From Bog-473 sp963738135 (GTDB taxonomy: Bacteria; Actinomycetota; Acidimicrobiia; Acidimicrobiales; RAAP-2), in assembly GCA_963738135.1 (NCBI GenBank), contig CAVTVK010000002.1, positions 1 through 64,000 of the forward strand: a stretch of DNA of 64,000 nucleotides, written 5' to 3'. The notes under the pieces are model-generated. The model was not told where the DNA came from, ran no database searches, and was given only the letters and a program-made list of their open reading frames with translations. Shown here piece after piece: positions 1 through 8,512 of the stretch. Position 1 is the first letter of the stretch; each line of letters opens with the position of its first letter. The position numbers and the translations under genes are program-made.

Positions 1-495
1 ACCGTCGCCGTGTTCCAGGAGCACAGCCACCCGTAGAGCGTTGGCCCAGCGGTGCACAGCGGCTGGCCGGAATAGCCGTAGCTGCCGCCGAAGAGCACGA
101 ACCCGACGCTGGTGGCGTTCGATGCGGAGGCGTCGAGGTGGGTCGCTCCCGACAGTGTTGTCCCACTCGAAGGGATGAGAACGCTCGTGGTGGGCAGGCT
201 GTTGTGGTTGTTGACCCTGATACCAACGCCCGAGCTAGGCGTGGTTCCCGCCGTATTGGTGGCGTATGACAGGTACGGTGTAGTTGCCGTCGGGCACCGT
301 CGCCGTGTTCCAGGAGCACAGCCATCCGTAGAGGGTCAGGGAGGCGGTACAGGGCACCTGGCCAGAGAAACCGTGAGCTGCCCCCGAAGAGCACGAACCC
401 GACGCTGGTGGCGTTCGATGCGGAGGCGTCGAGGGTTAAGTCGCTCCCGACAGTGTCGCTCCCTCTCGAAGGGAATGAGAACGCTCGTGGTGGGC
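1..495 (-). repeat. Tandem DNA repeat, period about 295-300 bases, two copies
   Basis: Two near-identical copies lie inside the surface-protein gene. Landmarks recur at 1 and 296 (accgtcgccgtgttccagga), at 121 and 417 (gatgcggaggcgtcgagg) and at 181 and 481 (acgctcgtggtgggcagg). Each copy encodes one roughly 98-residue Ig-like unit. The second copy is truncated by the window edge. The high DNA identity suggests a recent duplication, or a region hard to assemble. Confidence 0.8.
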
Positions 496-1523
496 AGGAC
501 ACTCCATTGGGCGTAGAGGTTGATGCCGCCCGAGGGGATGATGTAGGACGAGTCGGCACCGCCGACTCTGGTGCCGCCGCTCGCTGCGGTGAACCAGCCA
601 TTGAAGGCGTAGCCGGGATAGGTGTCCGAGGGTAGGCGGATCGAGCTGCCATCGAGGCCGCTGATCGGATAAACCGCAGCGCCGCCGCCGGAGTTGAAGG
701 CGACCTGTGTTTGAACAGCAACGCTCGTAACGTATGGGCAAGTAAGCGGAGGAACAAACAGACCAGTTGCGTAGATGAGGCGTCCGTAGTTGCTATCGCC
801 GTTATAGGTCGCGTTGAGTAACCAATTCCCGTCGGGAAGGCCGGAGAACCCGAAGCGTTGCGACGCCATCAGATAGGCCTTCTGCTTGTCCACCCGCGTT
901 GTTGATACATCCTTCTTGGGAGGCGTAGAAGTCACCGTACCTGTCGGGACGACTCCGTTTGTGCCCCGGAGGGTCGCCGTCAAGGAAACAGATGCATTAT
1001 GAGGGATGGTACCGATCCACGGGGTAGCGATACCATTGACGTAGAGCGTAAAGTCCATGGTCGGCGTGGCCGATCCTACGGTTTGTAATATGATGTCTTC
1101 CGCAGGCGCTCGTGATTCCCGCGTTGTTCATGTCTCCGGGATACGAGGCCTGGAAAGAATAGGTTCCCGCATCGAGAAAACCGGTCGGGTTGGCGTTGGG
1201 TACAGAACCATCCGGCCTGATGGTCACTGGGTCGGTACCTGTCGCAGGACCAGTGCAAAGGCCGTTTTGGAAATACGAGTAAGTGACAGTTCCCGTCGGC
1301 GTTGCAACGCCATCTCCAACGAGCGTCATCGTGTCGTAGGCCGACGCCCCGACCCTCTCCGCGCCGTGCTCCAAGGTGCATTCGTGGCCTCGTCGACAAC
1401 TGCAGTGCTGGCTGTCGAGGCCCCCGCTATATCAGGGGCAACGAAGAGACCAGTTCCGACCATGAGACTGCCCAGAGCGAACAGCGACATGGCTGTCAGC
1501 GAGTGTTTCCGGCCGAACCTCAT
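1..1523 (-). CDS. Secreted Ig-like / InlB-repeat surface protein, partial and frameshifted
   Basis: N-terminal part of a large exported protein whose C-terminus lies beyond the left edge. The ATG at 1523 has an AGGAG box five bases upstream (1529-1533). Residues 1-36 form a signal peptide: basic RFGRKH, a hydrophobic core, then AGAS. Next come an Ig-like adhesin-type segment (motif VTYSYFQNGLCTG), a second Ig-like segment (TYNGDSNYG), an InlB-type B repeat (PGYAFNGWFTAASGG then INLYAQW, about 500-620) and two repeats with PTTSVLIPSSG and YGWLCSWNTATVP. The frame breaks near 1375, 1080, 465, 380 and 270, but domain order continues across each break, so single-base indels are likelier than separate genes. 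A role in surface adhesion or matrix is inferred from domains only. Confidence 0.7.
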
Positions 1524-1859
1524 GAAGTCTCCTATTCCTATTTCGCCGGAAGTTGTTCTAGCTGATTTGTTGTGCCGCCTTGCCACCGCGGCACGAGCGG
1601 TGAGATTCAGGCAACGGGATCACTGATGGGCGACTTGTCAGTCTCAGAATCACGCTGGGCGTCGGATCACAGCTGGCCCGTTGACCCAGCGAGGACGCGC
1701 CAGGCTCGCCGCCAACCACTGTGGTGGCAGAGAGCTGGGCCGACCGCCTCACACCCAGTGACCGCGCTGCGGACAACAAGGCCCCACGTGTGGCGGCTTC
1801 TAGGAGAGGTCGAGGGTCGAACGTGTGATAATGCTCGGCTCCTACCTGATTACTCCGCC
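1524..1859. other. Intergenic stretch with no supported gene
   Basis: Only short unconvincing reading frames are present on either strand. The part next to 1524 should contain the promoter and leader of the minus-strand surface-protein gene. A TGTGATAAT string near 1834-1843 resembles an extended -10 element on the plus strand, but I see no good -35 and no convincing gene behind it. Confidence 0.5.
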
Positions 1860-1952
1860 GTGAATGGATCAGGAGCAGCTAGCGACGCAATCGCGGAACG
1901 GATGGGGGTTAGCCGCCAGGCGCTGTAAGAAGATTGAGCTCGGCGAATGAGG
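1860..1952 (+). pseudogene. Possible remnant of an XRE-type helix-turn-helix protein
   Basis: From GTG 1860 one frame gives AIAERMGVSRQAL and then stops. Shifting frame adds KIELGE. Together they resemble the recognition-helix region of XRE-family repressors (QEQLA..A..GVSRQ...KIE.G). The piece is under 35 residues, needs frame changes, and no longer protein surrounds it. It may be a decayed antitoxin or repressor next to the TAC module, or a coincidence. Confidence 0.25.
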
Positions 1953-1959
1953 GGGGCGA

Positions 1960-2193
1960 TCAGACCCGATGCCGCCCAAACTCCCTGAGCCCGGTCAACC
2001 CCTCGAGGTGGTCGGGGCAGGCCCACACCGCCCACCAGCGGTCTCCCCTCGGCGAGACCCACCGCCCGGTCCACGCCGGCGTCTCGGCGCAGTGGGTCGC
2101 CTGAAGGTTGTGGTCGTAGACCATCCGCCAGCACCGACTCGCTTCGGATATGAAATCGGGGCACACGTCGCCTGGCTCGGGCATCGGGCTCAC
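1960..2193 (-). CDS. Small Cys/His-rich protein of unknown function
   Basis: 77 residues from GTG 2193 (ATG 2184 is an alternative); neither has a clear ribosome-binding site. The protein is rich in Trp and contains C..TP and CPDH pairs (ATHCAETPAWTGRW, VWACPDHLEGLTG), a spacing that could bind a metal. Amino acid use looks protein-like, whereas the overlapping frames read as Pro/Arg-rich shadows. There is no signal peptide or membrane segment. It lies opposite to the toxin-antitoxin genes that follow. I recognise no named family. Confidence 0.45.
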   Translation of the reverse strand: MSPMPEPGDVCPDFISEASRCWRMVYDHNLQATHCAETPAWTGRWVSPRGDRWWAVWACPDHLEGLTGLREFGRHRV

Positions 2194-2344
2194 AGGTCTG
2201 GACAGTAGGAGAGGTGAGCGCTGCTCGGACCGCTAAGAGCAACTAGCTTTCTTGCGGGAGGTCCTGCAGGGTGGCCCAAATGGCCTGGTTGCAGCCCGTT
2301 TCTCGCAGATCCGTGCGCGCCCAGCGGGCTGATGGTTCGGAGAG

Positions 2345-2380
2345 TTTAGTTTTGACTAAAATCAACCGACGTACCATATG
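2345..2380 (+). promoter_or_regulatory. Promoter with palindromic operator candidate for the TAC module
   Basis: TTGACT (2352-2357) and CATATG (2375-2380) are separated by 17 bases, a good sigma-A-type promoter. The -35 sits inside the inverted repeat TTTAGT-TTTG-ACTAAA (2345-2360), an AT-rich island in GC-rich DNA. An operator over the -35 is what an autorepressing HigA-type antitoxin would use; that link is inference. The predicted transcript starts near 2387, which favours toxin start ATG 2430. Confidence 0.6.
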
Positions 2381-2429
2381 GAAGCGACGTCATCCGCAGG
2401 ATTTTCACGAGAGGATCGAATGTGCGGTT

Positions 2430-2924
2430 ATGGCAGACGGCTCATCACCAGCCTTGGAGTTCATAACCCTTCTGAGCCGCGGCAACTGGCGGGAACACCC
2501 AGAGCACAATCCGCCTCGGGATCGTGAACAGATCAATGACTGGGCAATGATGTTCGCCAAGATCGAACACATCGGTCGGGAGGGTTGTCCCGATACTGGA
2601 ACCTCCGTGAACGACCTCGAGGAAGGGATCTGGGAGTTCAAGCACGGTCAATGTCGGTTGACCTATTGGGACACGCCTGGCGACGGGACCTATGACCCCA
2701 AGATGAGGATTGACGACCGGAGAATCATTGTCGGCCCCGAACACTGCGATTTCTGGTGGTATCCGCAAATGGACGCCTTCCTCCGTCTTGGGTGCGCATG
2801 GCCCAAAATCGGACAATTTGCTCCGCCGGAGGGAATAGAGAGATCGAAGACCATAAGAGAGGAGGATTGCATCAATGACCGAACTAACGCAGAACCAGGA
2901 GAGCTCGGATCTGCAGACGCTTGA
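2430..2924 (+). CDS. HigB/RelE-like toxin of a toxin-antitoxin-chaperone module
   Basis: A 164-residue protein, first gene of three. Its centre (LEEGIWEFKHGQCRLTYWDT) matches the pattern of HigB/Gp49-type RNase toxins, where a Leu-x-Glu-Leu-like strand precedes a basic residue and RxxY-like strand (here CRLTYW). Such toxins cut mRNA at the ribosome. The frame is open back to GTG 2271, which has GGGAGG at 2256-2261, but the promoter lies at 2352-2380, so ATG 2430 is preferred. It overlaps the antitoxin start by 50 bases. The C-terminal extension after the core is longer than in small HigB proteins. Family assignment is by motif and context, not by alignment. Confidence 0.6.
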   Translation: MADGSSPALEFITLLSRGNWREHPEHNPPRDREQINDWAMMFAKIEHIGREGCPDTGTSVNDLEEGIWEFKHGQCRLTYWDTPGDGTYDPKMRIDDRRIIVGPEHCDFWWYPQMDAFLRLGCAWPKIGQFAPPEGIERSKTIREEDCINDRTNAEPGELGSADA

Positions 2925-3447
2925 ACCGAACGATGAGCCGACTCTGATCGAAGAGTTCGAGTCGTCACCAGCAGGTGCGCAAGAGATGGCTGGCGCTCGA
3001 TTTGCCGTCGAGGTCCTTGCAATTCTCCAGCGAGCCATGGGGGAGTCGCACATGGCGCAGCAGCAGCTCTCTGAGTCCCTCGATTTGACTCCTGGTGCCG
3101 TAAGTCAGGTGTTACACGGTGACGGGAACCTTCGCGTCGGCACCATCGGTCGCTATTGCCGCGCCCTTGGCTATCAAGCGCATCTCTTCTTGGAGCCCGT
3201 GGAAGAAAATCGGCGAGTCATCGCAAGTCGCGGAACCTGCGAGGCAATAATCGGCGAGTTCCGTGAGTTTGCCCGACTGACAACGCTTTCTTGGGCCGAC
3301 GTGTCGGGTCACGCGGTGACGCCGGAGGGCGTGTTCAGACCCCGAGCGTTACCCGAAACCGAATCCATTGACTTTCATTCGCTCGTTTTGCAGCGCTTCA
3401 GAGATCCAATCGAAGTTCAAGCAACCGAATTGCGCACGGGACCATGA
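2875..3447 (+). CDS. XRE/HigA-like antitoxin with C-terminal extension
   Basis: 190 residues. ATG 2875 follows a strong AGAGGAGG site (2858-2865) nine bases upstream. A helix-turn-helix lies at residues about 59-100 (QQQLSESLDLTPGAVSQVLHG, then GNLRVGTIGRYCRALGY), as in XRE/HigA repressors. Residues 105-190 form an extra C-terminal region. In chaperone-dependent antitoxins a C-terminal tail binds the SecB-like partner, and this region is a candidate for that role. It would neutralise the upstream toxin and repress the promoter at 2345-2380. The stop overlaps the next start (ATGA, 3444-3447), implying translational coupling. Confidence 0.75.
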   Translation: MTELTQNQESSDLQTLEPNDEPTLIEEFESSPAGAQEMAGARFAVEVLAILQRAMGESHMAQQQLSESLDLTPGAVSQVLHGDGNLRVGTIGRYCRALGYQAHLFLEPVEENRRVIASRGTCEAIIGEFREFARLTTLSWADVSGHAVTPEGVFRPRALPETESIDFHSLVLQRFRDPIEVQATELRTGP

Positions 3448-3950
3448 GCAGCGCGGAACTCGTTGACGTTCACAGGATTGCAGCGAGGATGGCAGCAGCG
3501 ATTCAGCTTCAAGCGATCATTCTCCGAGAGCTCGAATGGAGCGTCCCGGAGATACCTGTTCTACCTGGGCTCCCGATCCAGATTGTCCCAGAGATCGGCG
3601 CTGAGTTTGGTCAAACCGAATCGCTTCTCGTTTACAAGGTTCATGCCAACATCTCAGGACGAATCCCCGATCAGACGGAGATATTTCGTCTTCGGTGTCA
3701 GTATCAAGCGGTGTTCGGATACCCGGCGGGCATGGAATTTCGGAGCGAGGAGATCGAAGCGTTCGGTTCGACCTCTGTCATGTTGATCGTGTTTCCGTAC
3801 TTGCGTGAGACGCTCCAGTCAACGGCCGCAAAGGGGGGTTTGCCAGGAGTTCTGCTTCAATCTCTCAAGATCCCAATGGATGCTACTGAAGAGCCCAAAA
3901 ACCCTGCCGGAGATCCCGCTACCGATGAATCAGCTAGCAATTTCGAGTAG
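3444..3950 (+). CDS. SecB-like chaperone of a TAC module
   Basis: 168 residues. Residues about 114-146 (LIVFPYLRETLQSTAAKGG then LPGVLLQSLKIPMD) match the conserved SecB core, where FPYxRE is followed by a Gly/Pro-containing loop and a hydrophobic segment. The order toxin, HTH antitoxin, SecB-like chaperone is the same as higB1-higA1-Rv1957 of Mycobacterium tuberculosis, a tripartite toxin-antitoxin-chaperone system. The expected role is to protect the antitoxin from degradation and so control the toxin. The last 20 residues are acidic and probably disordered. Base composition is more AT-rich than the surrounding genome, consistent with transfer. Confidence 0.7.
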   Translation: MSSAELVDVHRIAARMAAAIQLQAIILRELEWSVPEIPVLPGLPIQIVPEIGAEFGQTESLLVYKVHANISGRIPDQTEIFRLRCQYQAVFGYPAGMEFRSEEIEAFGSTSVMLIVFPYLRETLQSTAAKGGLPGVLLQSLKIPMDATEEPKNPAGDPATDESASNFE

Positions 3951-4175
3951 CGCTTAACTTCACTACCTCCGGTTGATAGCTACCTGCGGAAACTTCCTGG
4001 CGGTCCAGGGGATTGGGTCCACCGCAAAAGTCACTGCCTGGTCGTAACCCTCAAATGCGATGCTCGACGAGCCGACTCTGAAAATGCAACCCCTCTAGCC
4101 GCCGGCACTGACACCCGGCCGAGGCACTCCGCATCGACTCGGCGACGGGACGCCAGCGCAAGCCTGAATTTGCGC

Positions 4176-4458
4176 ATGGCAGGGGAGGGCGCGCCTGACC
4201 TGAGACGCTCCTCGCTGAGGTCGTCCGACGCGCCGAGTGGCACCGACAGGCGGCCTGCCGCGACATGGGCACGAGATGTTCATCATCGACCAGGGCACTC
4301 AGTACGAGGACCGCGCCGACCAGCTCTGCGCCAGCTGCTCGGTGCGCCAGGAGTGCCTGGAGACGGCGCTGTCGGACGCCAACACCACCGTGGGCCTGTG
4401 GGGCGGCACGACGCCCACCGGGCGCCGGCGGATGCGGCGGGCGAGAGCTTTGGCGTAG
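4176..4458 (+). pseudogene. WhiB-family transcription factor, frameshifted
   Basis: Joining three frames gives a short WhiB-like protein: EVVRRAEWHRQAACRDM, then GHEMFIIDQGTQYEDRADQ, then CASCSVRQEC and GLWGGTT followed by an Arg-rich tail. The four cysteines expected to hold a [4Fe-4S] cluster (AACRD, CASC, QEC) and the G(L/I)WGG turn are all present. Breaks lie near 4205-4215 and 4267. ATG 4176 is a possible start but has no obvious ribosome site. It may be a true gene hit by indels or a decayed copy. A second, intact whiB lies at 20549. WhiB proteins are actinobacterial redox-sensing regulators. Confidence 0.55.
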
Positions 4459-4511
4459 GGCCTACCGCCGGGGGTCGAAGCTACGCTCGCGATCCCGCGA
4501 AAAGGGTGGGC

Positions 4512-5438
4512 ATGAGCATCCTTCCGCCAGAGGCGGGACAACGTCTGGCCGAGTTGATCGAACCGACCGCTGGGGAAGTCAGTTCGGGCCAAGAGTCACT
4601 TCCTGGAGGTTCTTTCTCCTGGAAATCCCGTCGCGCCGCACGAACTGTTGCAGAGCTACCTCGACGACAATGGAATAGCACCAAGTCCAACAACGGGGGA
4701 ATTACTCGACGTCCCGATACGACCGAACGCCGCTGCCTCCATATCGGGAACCGAGCCCCTCGTCGCACGGGTAAGGCTTCAGGGGGCTGCTTGGACCGCG
4801 CTGGCTGAAATGACCTCGGAGGGGTTGCTCGTGGAGGTCGGAAGCCCAAACTCCACCGTCTCCGTGCCAGTCAGATACGGCCAAATGAGCGGCGGGGAGC
4901 ACATGCACGTTGGTCAACCAGTGCTCGCGGCCGGCTATCAGATCGCAAGGCGCGCCAAAGGGGGATTTGCTCCGGATCTTGGACGTTGATTTGTTCATCG
5001 CAGACCTGGGACCCTTAGGGCTGGATGCTCGCCGCCAGGCGGTGTATCGCGGAAGCTCTTGAGGCGTATCGCCGGGGTCTTTACCTGTCATGCGTGTCAC
5101 TTCTCGGCCAGGTAAGCGAAGGTGCATGGTGGCGCCTGGCCGAGCGATTTCGCTCCAGGAGCACGCCGATCGCCAAGGCACTCGATGAGGGACGAACCAG
5201 CACGGCTGCGCTGATCAAGCTGACCGTAGATGAGCTTTCTTCACTCAAGGGTATGAAGACCGTTGCGGCCGAGCTTCATTCGCACGCCACCTATCTCCGA
5301 GAACTTCGGAACTACGGAGTCCACCCGTTGGGGGCCGATTCCGAGGCGACAGAGGAGCACGCTTTCACGGAGGCGGGGTGTTCGTTTCTTCTGCTCTCGA
5401 CGCATCGATACCTGGAGAAGCTGGGCAACCTCCCATAG
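4512..5438 (+). CDS. Hypothetical protein with C-terminal HEPN-like domain, frameshifted
   Basis: One continuous protein of about 308 residues can be read from ATG 4512 across frame breaks near 4577, 4960 and 5040. The N-terminal 160 residues (ELLQSYLDDNGIAP ... GELLDVPIRP) match no family I recognise. After the join AKG/DLLRILDVDLFIADL, the C-terminal half is helical (IAEALEAYRRGLYLSCVSLL) and ends with LRELRNYGVHP, whose RNYGVH is an Rx4H motif typical of HEPN domains, many of which are RNases in toxin, Abi or CRISPR systems. Its position next to a TAC module suggests defence or conflict biology, but this is inference. Alternative: two overlapping genes (4512-4989 and 5025-5438). Confidence 0.5.
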
Positions 5439-5506
5439 AGACGATCTAAGGACCCTGTGTCAGTCTCGTGTCACGACGTGATTGCATGGCGCCCTGACCA
5501 GGTAGT

Positions 5507-5903
<397 letters not shown>

Positions 5904-5955
5904 CCACCAATAGTGCCACCACCTGGCCCGGGGCGGTGACCAGACAGCGCATCGG

Positions 5956-5961
5956 TAGGGT
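5956..5961 (+). promoter_or_regulatory. -10 element TAGGGT for leaderless xseA
   Basis: TAGGGT lies seven bases before GTG 5969. The predicted transcript would begin at or next to the start codon. The same hexamer at the same distance precedes other starts in this window (15825, 42601, 55303). Confidence 0.5.
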
Positions 5962-5968
5962 GTCGTGC

Positions 5969-7477
5969 GTGTCCGGCGGCCCCCGTCAGCTCTTCGATCC
6001 CGAGGCTCCGCCCGAGGCCGCCGCCCCGGAGGGCCGGACCGCGTCCGGCGGGGACGAGGCGGAGGACCGCCGGGGAGTCCACTCAATTGGCGGCGTCTAC
6101 GAGCAGGTCGAGGCTGCCCTCAACCAGGCCTTTCCGCGCAACCGCCATCTGTGGGTCCGCGGCGAGATCCAGCACGTGTCGGACCATCGCTCGGGCCACC
6201 TCTACATGAGCCTGGTCGACCCCGAGGACGAGGGCGAGGACCAGGGCGGCCGGCGGGACCGCTCGCGCGGTGGCGTGCCCACCCTCAACGTGAAGTGCTG
6301 GCGCAGTTCGTGGGCACCCCTCCGGCACAATCTGGCCAAGCAGGGCATCGAGCTCACCGAGGGCATGGTGGTGGTCCTGCGGGGTTCGCTCGACCTGTAC
6401 CGGGCCAAGGGCGAGATCAGCCTCATCCTCGCCGAGGTCGACGTCACCGCGTTGCTCGGTCGCCTCGCCGCGCAGCGGGCCCAGCTGCTCCACACCCTGG
6501 AGTCCGAGGGCTTGCTGCGCCGCAACGCCGCCCTGCCGCTGCCGGAGGTTCCCTTGCACGTCGGGCTCGTGGCCAGTCCCGGCACCGAGGGATGCCAGGA
6601 CTTCCTCGGCCAGCTGCTGGGGTCGGGGTTCGGGTTCCGTGTCTCGCACGTGCCGGTCAGGGTGCAGGGTCCAGGTGCGCCGGCAGCCATCGCCCGGGCG
6701 CTGACCGCGTTGAGCCGGAGCGACTGCGATGTGATCGCCGTCGTCCGCGGTGGGGGAGCGCGGGCGGACCTGGCTGCCTACGAGAGCGAGGCCGTCGCCC
6801 GGGCCGTGGCGGGCGCAGCCAAGCCGGTCTTCACGGGCATCGGACACACGGGGGACGAGACCGTGGCCGACATCGTGGCGGCGCGTGTGTGCATCACACC
6901 GACGGAGTGCGGCCAGCAGATCGTGGAGGTCACTCGGCGATGGTGGGCGGAGCACGTGGCAGAGCCGGCCGCGCTGCTGGCCCGCCGCGTCCCGACGTAC
7001 CTCGCCGACGCGCAGTCCCGCGACGTGCAGGCGCGCGGTCGCCTGACGGCGGCGGCGCGCCAACAGCTCAGGGTGCATCGGGAGCGCCTGGCCCGGAAGG
7101 GGACGTCCCTCGGGCGTGCGGCCCCGGACCGCCTGGCGTCGAACGCCGCTCGCCTCGGCGCCCACGCGGCCCGGCTCGGACCGTTGAGTCTCGGCCATCT
7201 CGGACGCCAGGACGAGCGTGTGCAGTCGTGGCGCCGGCTGCTGGCGGCGTACGACGTCGAACGGCAGCTCGAGCGGGGGTACAGCTTGACGCTCACCTCC
7301 GGCGGCCAATTGGTGCGCAGCGTGGCGGGAGTGGCCCCACAACAAGAAATCGTCACCCGCTTGGCCGACGGCACCGTGCGCAGCCAGGTGCAGGCCGTTG
7401 AGCGAGGCGTCGACAACGCAGAGCGCGCTGCCGCGCACCCCGACGCCCTGGGGAATGAAGCAGGAGGAAAGACATGA
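5969..7477 (+). CDS. xseA: Exodeoxyribonuclease VII large subunit
   Basis: 502 residues, intact. Exonuclease VII degrades single-stranded DNA in both directions during repair and recombination; XseA holds the catalytic site. An N-terminal OB-fold (LWVRGEIQHVSDHRSGHLY) is followed by the catalytic core with VGLVASPGTEGCQDFL, VVRGGGARADLAAYE and GIGHTGDETVAD, then a long coiled-coil and a C-terminal repeat (LERGYSLTLTSGGQLVRS). The family usually has RGGGSxEDL; here it reads RGGGARADL. Start GTG 5969 is chosen because TAGGGT lies seven bases upstream; GTG 5960 is an alternative. The stop overlaps xseB by four bases (ATGA). Confidence 0.95.
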   Translation: MSGGPRQLFDPEAPPEAAAPEGRTASGGDEAEDRRGVHSIGGVYEQVEAALNQAFPRNRHLWVRGEIQHVSDHRSGHLYMSLVDPEDEGEDQGGRRDRSRGGVPTLNVKCWRSSWAPLRHNLAKQGIELTEGMVVVLRGSLDLYRAKGEISLILAEVDVTALLGRLAAQRAQLLHTLESEGLLRRNAALPLPEVPLHVGLVASPGTEGCQDFLGQLLGSGFGFRVSHVPVRVQGPGAPAAIARALTALSRSDCDVIAVVRGGGARADLAAYESEAVARAVAGAAKPVFTGIGHTGDETVADIVAARVCITPTECGQQIVEVTRRWWAEHVAEPAALLARRVPTYLADAQSRDVQARGRLTAAARQQLRVHRERLARKGTSLGRAAPDRLASNAARLGAHAARLGPLSLGHLGRQDERVQSWRRLLAAYDVERQLERGYSLTLTSGGQLVRSVAGVAPQQEIVTRLADGTVRSQVQAVERGVDNAERAAAHPDALGNEAGGKT

Positions 7478-7755
7478 CCGACCCGGACGAAGCCGTTCCG
7501 GTGGAGCAGCTGAGCTTCACCGAGGCGAGCCGCGAGCTCGATGCCATCGTCAATTTCTTCGAACAGCGCGAGGTCGATGTCGATGTGCTCGTCGGCCGCC
7601 TGGAGCGGGCGACCTCCCTGATCGACGAGCTCGACCAGCGCCTCCGACGGACCCAGGCCCAGGTCGAGGAGCTGGTGCCGCGCCTCGACGCGCTCGCCGG
7701 CAACGTGGCCGGCACTGGCACCGACACCGAGACAGGAGGGAACGACGATGGCTGA
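7474..7755 (+). CDS. xseB: Exodeoxyribonuclease VII small subunit
   Basis: 93 residues, ATG 7474 overlapping the xseA stop. It has the standard XseB helical hairpin: LSFTEASRELDAIVNFFEQ, then DVDVLVGRLERATSLIDEL. Several small subunits coat the XseA coiled coil and are needed for activity. A Gly/Thr/Asp-rich tail (residues 78-93) is probably disordered. The upstream AGGAGG (7461-7466) serves as ribosome-binding site. It overlaps the next gene by eight bases, so the three genes are probably cotranscribed. Confidence 0.95.
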   Translation: MTDPDEAVPVEQLSFTEASRELDAIVNFFEQREVDVDVLVGRLERATSLIDELDQRLRRTQAQVEELVPRLDALAGNVAGTGTDTETGGNDDG

Positions 7756-8512
7756 CGGCACCGACGGGTCGAACGGCAACGCCACCAGTGGCGACGGAGT
7801 GACCGACCGCCTGTACTTCCGCCAACTGCTCTCCGGGCGTGACTTCGCGCGGGGCGACATGATGGCCCGCCAGATGGTCAACTTCGTCTACCTCATCGGT
7901 GACCGTGAGACCGGAGAGGCCGTGGCCGTGGACCCCGCCTACGCCGTGCAGGACCTGCTGGACATCCTGGCGGCCGACGGCATGCGGCTGACCGGAGTGT
8001 TGGGGACCCATTTCCACCCTGATCATCTCGGCGGCGAGCTGGGTGGCTGGTCGCTCGAGGGGATCAGCGCACTGCTCGACAAGGTGCAGGTCCCGATCCA
8101 CGTCCAGGCGGAGGAGGTGCCGTGGGTCGAGCGCACGACGGGAGTCGGTGGGAGTGACCTGGTGGCCCACCACAGCGGTGACACCGTGCAGGTCGGGGAC
8201 GTCACGGTGGAGATGATCCACACGCCCGGGCACACGCCGGGAAGTCAGTGCTTCCTGGTCGACGGCCGTCTGGTGGCCGGTGACACGCTTTTCCTCGAGG
8301 GTTGCGGCCGGACCGACTTCCCCGGCTCGGACCCGCTGGCCATGTACGAGTCGATCCACACCCGCCTGGCCCGCGTCCCGGACGAGGCCATCCTGTTCCC
8401 CGGCCACCTCTACTCGCAGGACCCGTCGCAGAGCATGGGTGAGACGCGGCGCTGGAATTACGTCTTCCGTCCCCGCTCGGCCGAGGAGTGGATGGCGATG
8501 TTCGGCTCATGA
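7748..8512 (+). CDS. MBL-fold metallo-hydrolase (glyoxalase II / persulfide dioxygenase-like)
   Basis: 254 residues, intact. Metal ligands are clear: THFHPDH at 87-93, HTPGHTPGSQC further on, the bridging Asp in VAGDTLF, and the late His in LFPGHLYS. The CGRTDFPGSD motif is typical of the glyoxalase II/ETHE1-like branch, which hydrolyses thioesters or oxidises persulfides. The substrate cannot be told from sequence; in a mycothiol-using actinobacterium it may be a mycothiol conjugate (inference). It overlaps xseB upstream and the flavoprotein downstream (ATGA at 8509-8512), so it is probably part of the same transcript. Confidence 0.9.
   Translation: MADGTDGSNGNATSGDGVTDRLYFRQLLSGRDFARGDMMARQMVNFVYLIGDRETGEAVAVDPAYAVQDLLDILAADGMRLTGVLGTHFHPDHLGGELGGWSLEGISALLDKVQVPIHVQAEEVPWVERTTGVGGSDLVAHHSGDTVQVGDVTVEMIHTPGHTPGSQCFLVDGRLVAGDTLFLEGCGRTDFPGSDPLAMYESIHTRLARVPDEAILFPGHLYSQDPSQSMGETRRWNYVFRPRSAEEWMAMFGS

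Noticed and set aside
5965..7438. Two very long open frames overlapping xseA, one on each strand
   Set aside because: They are Arg/Gly/Pro-rich shadows caused by high GC at third positions; xseA in its own frame has all family motifs.
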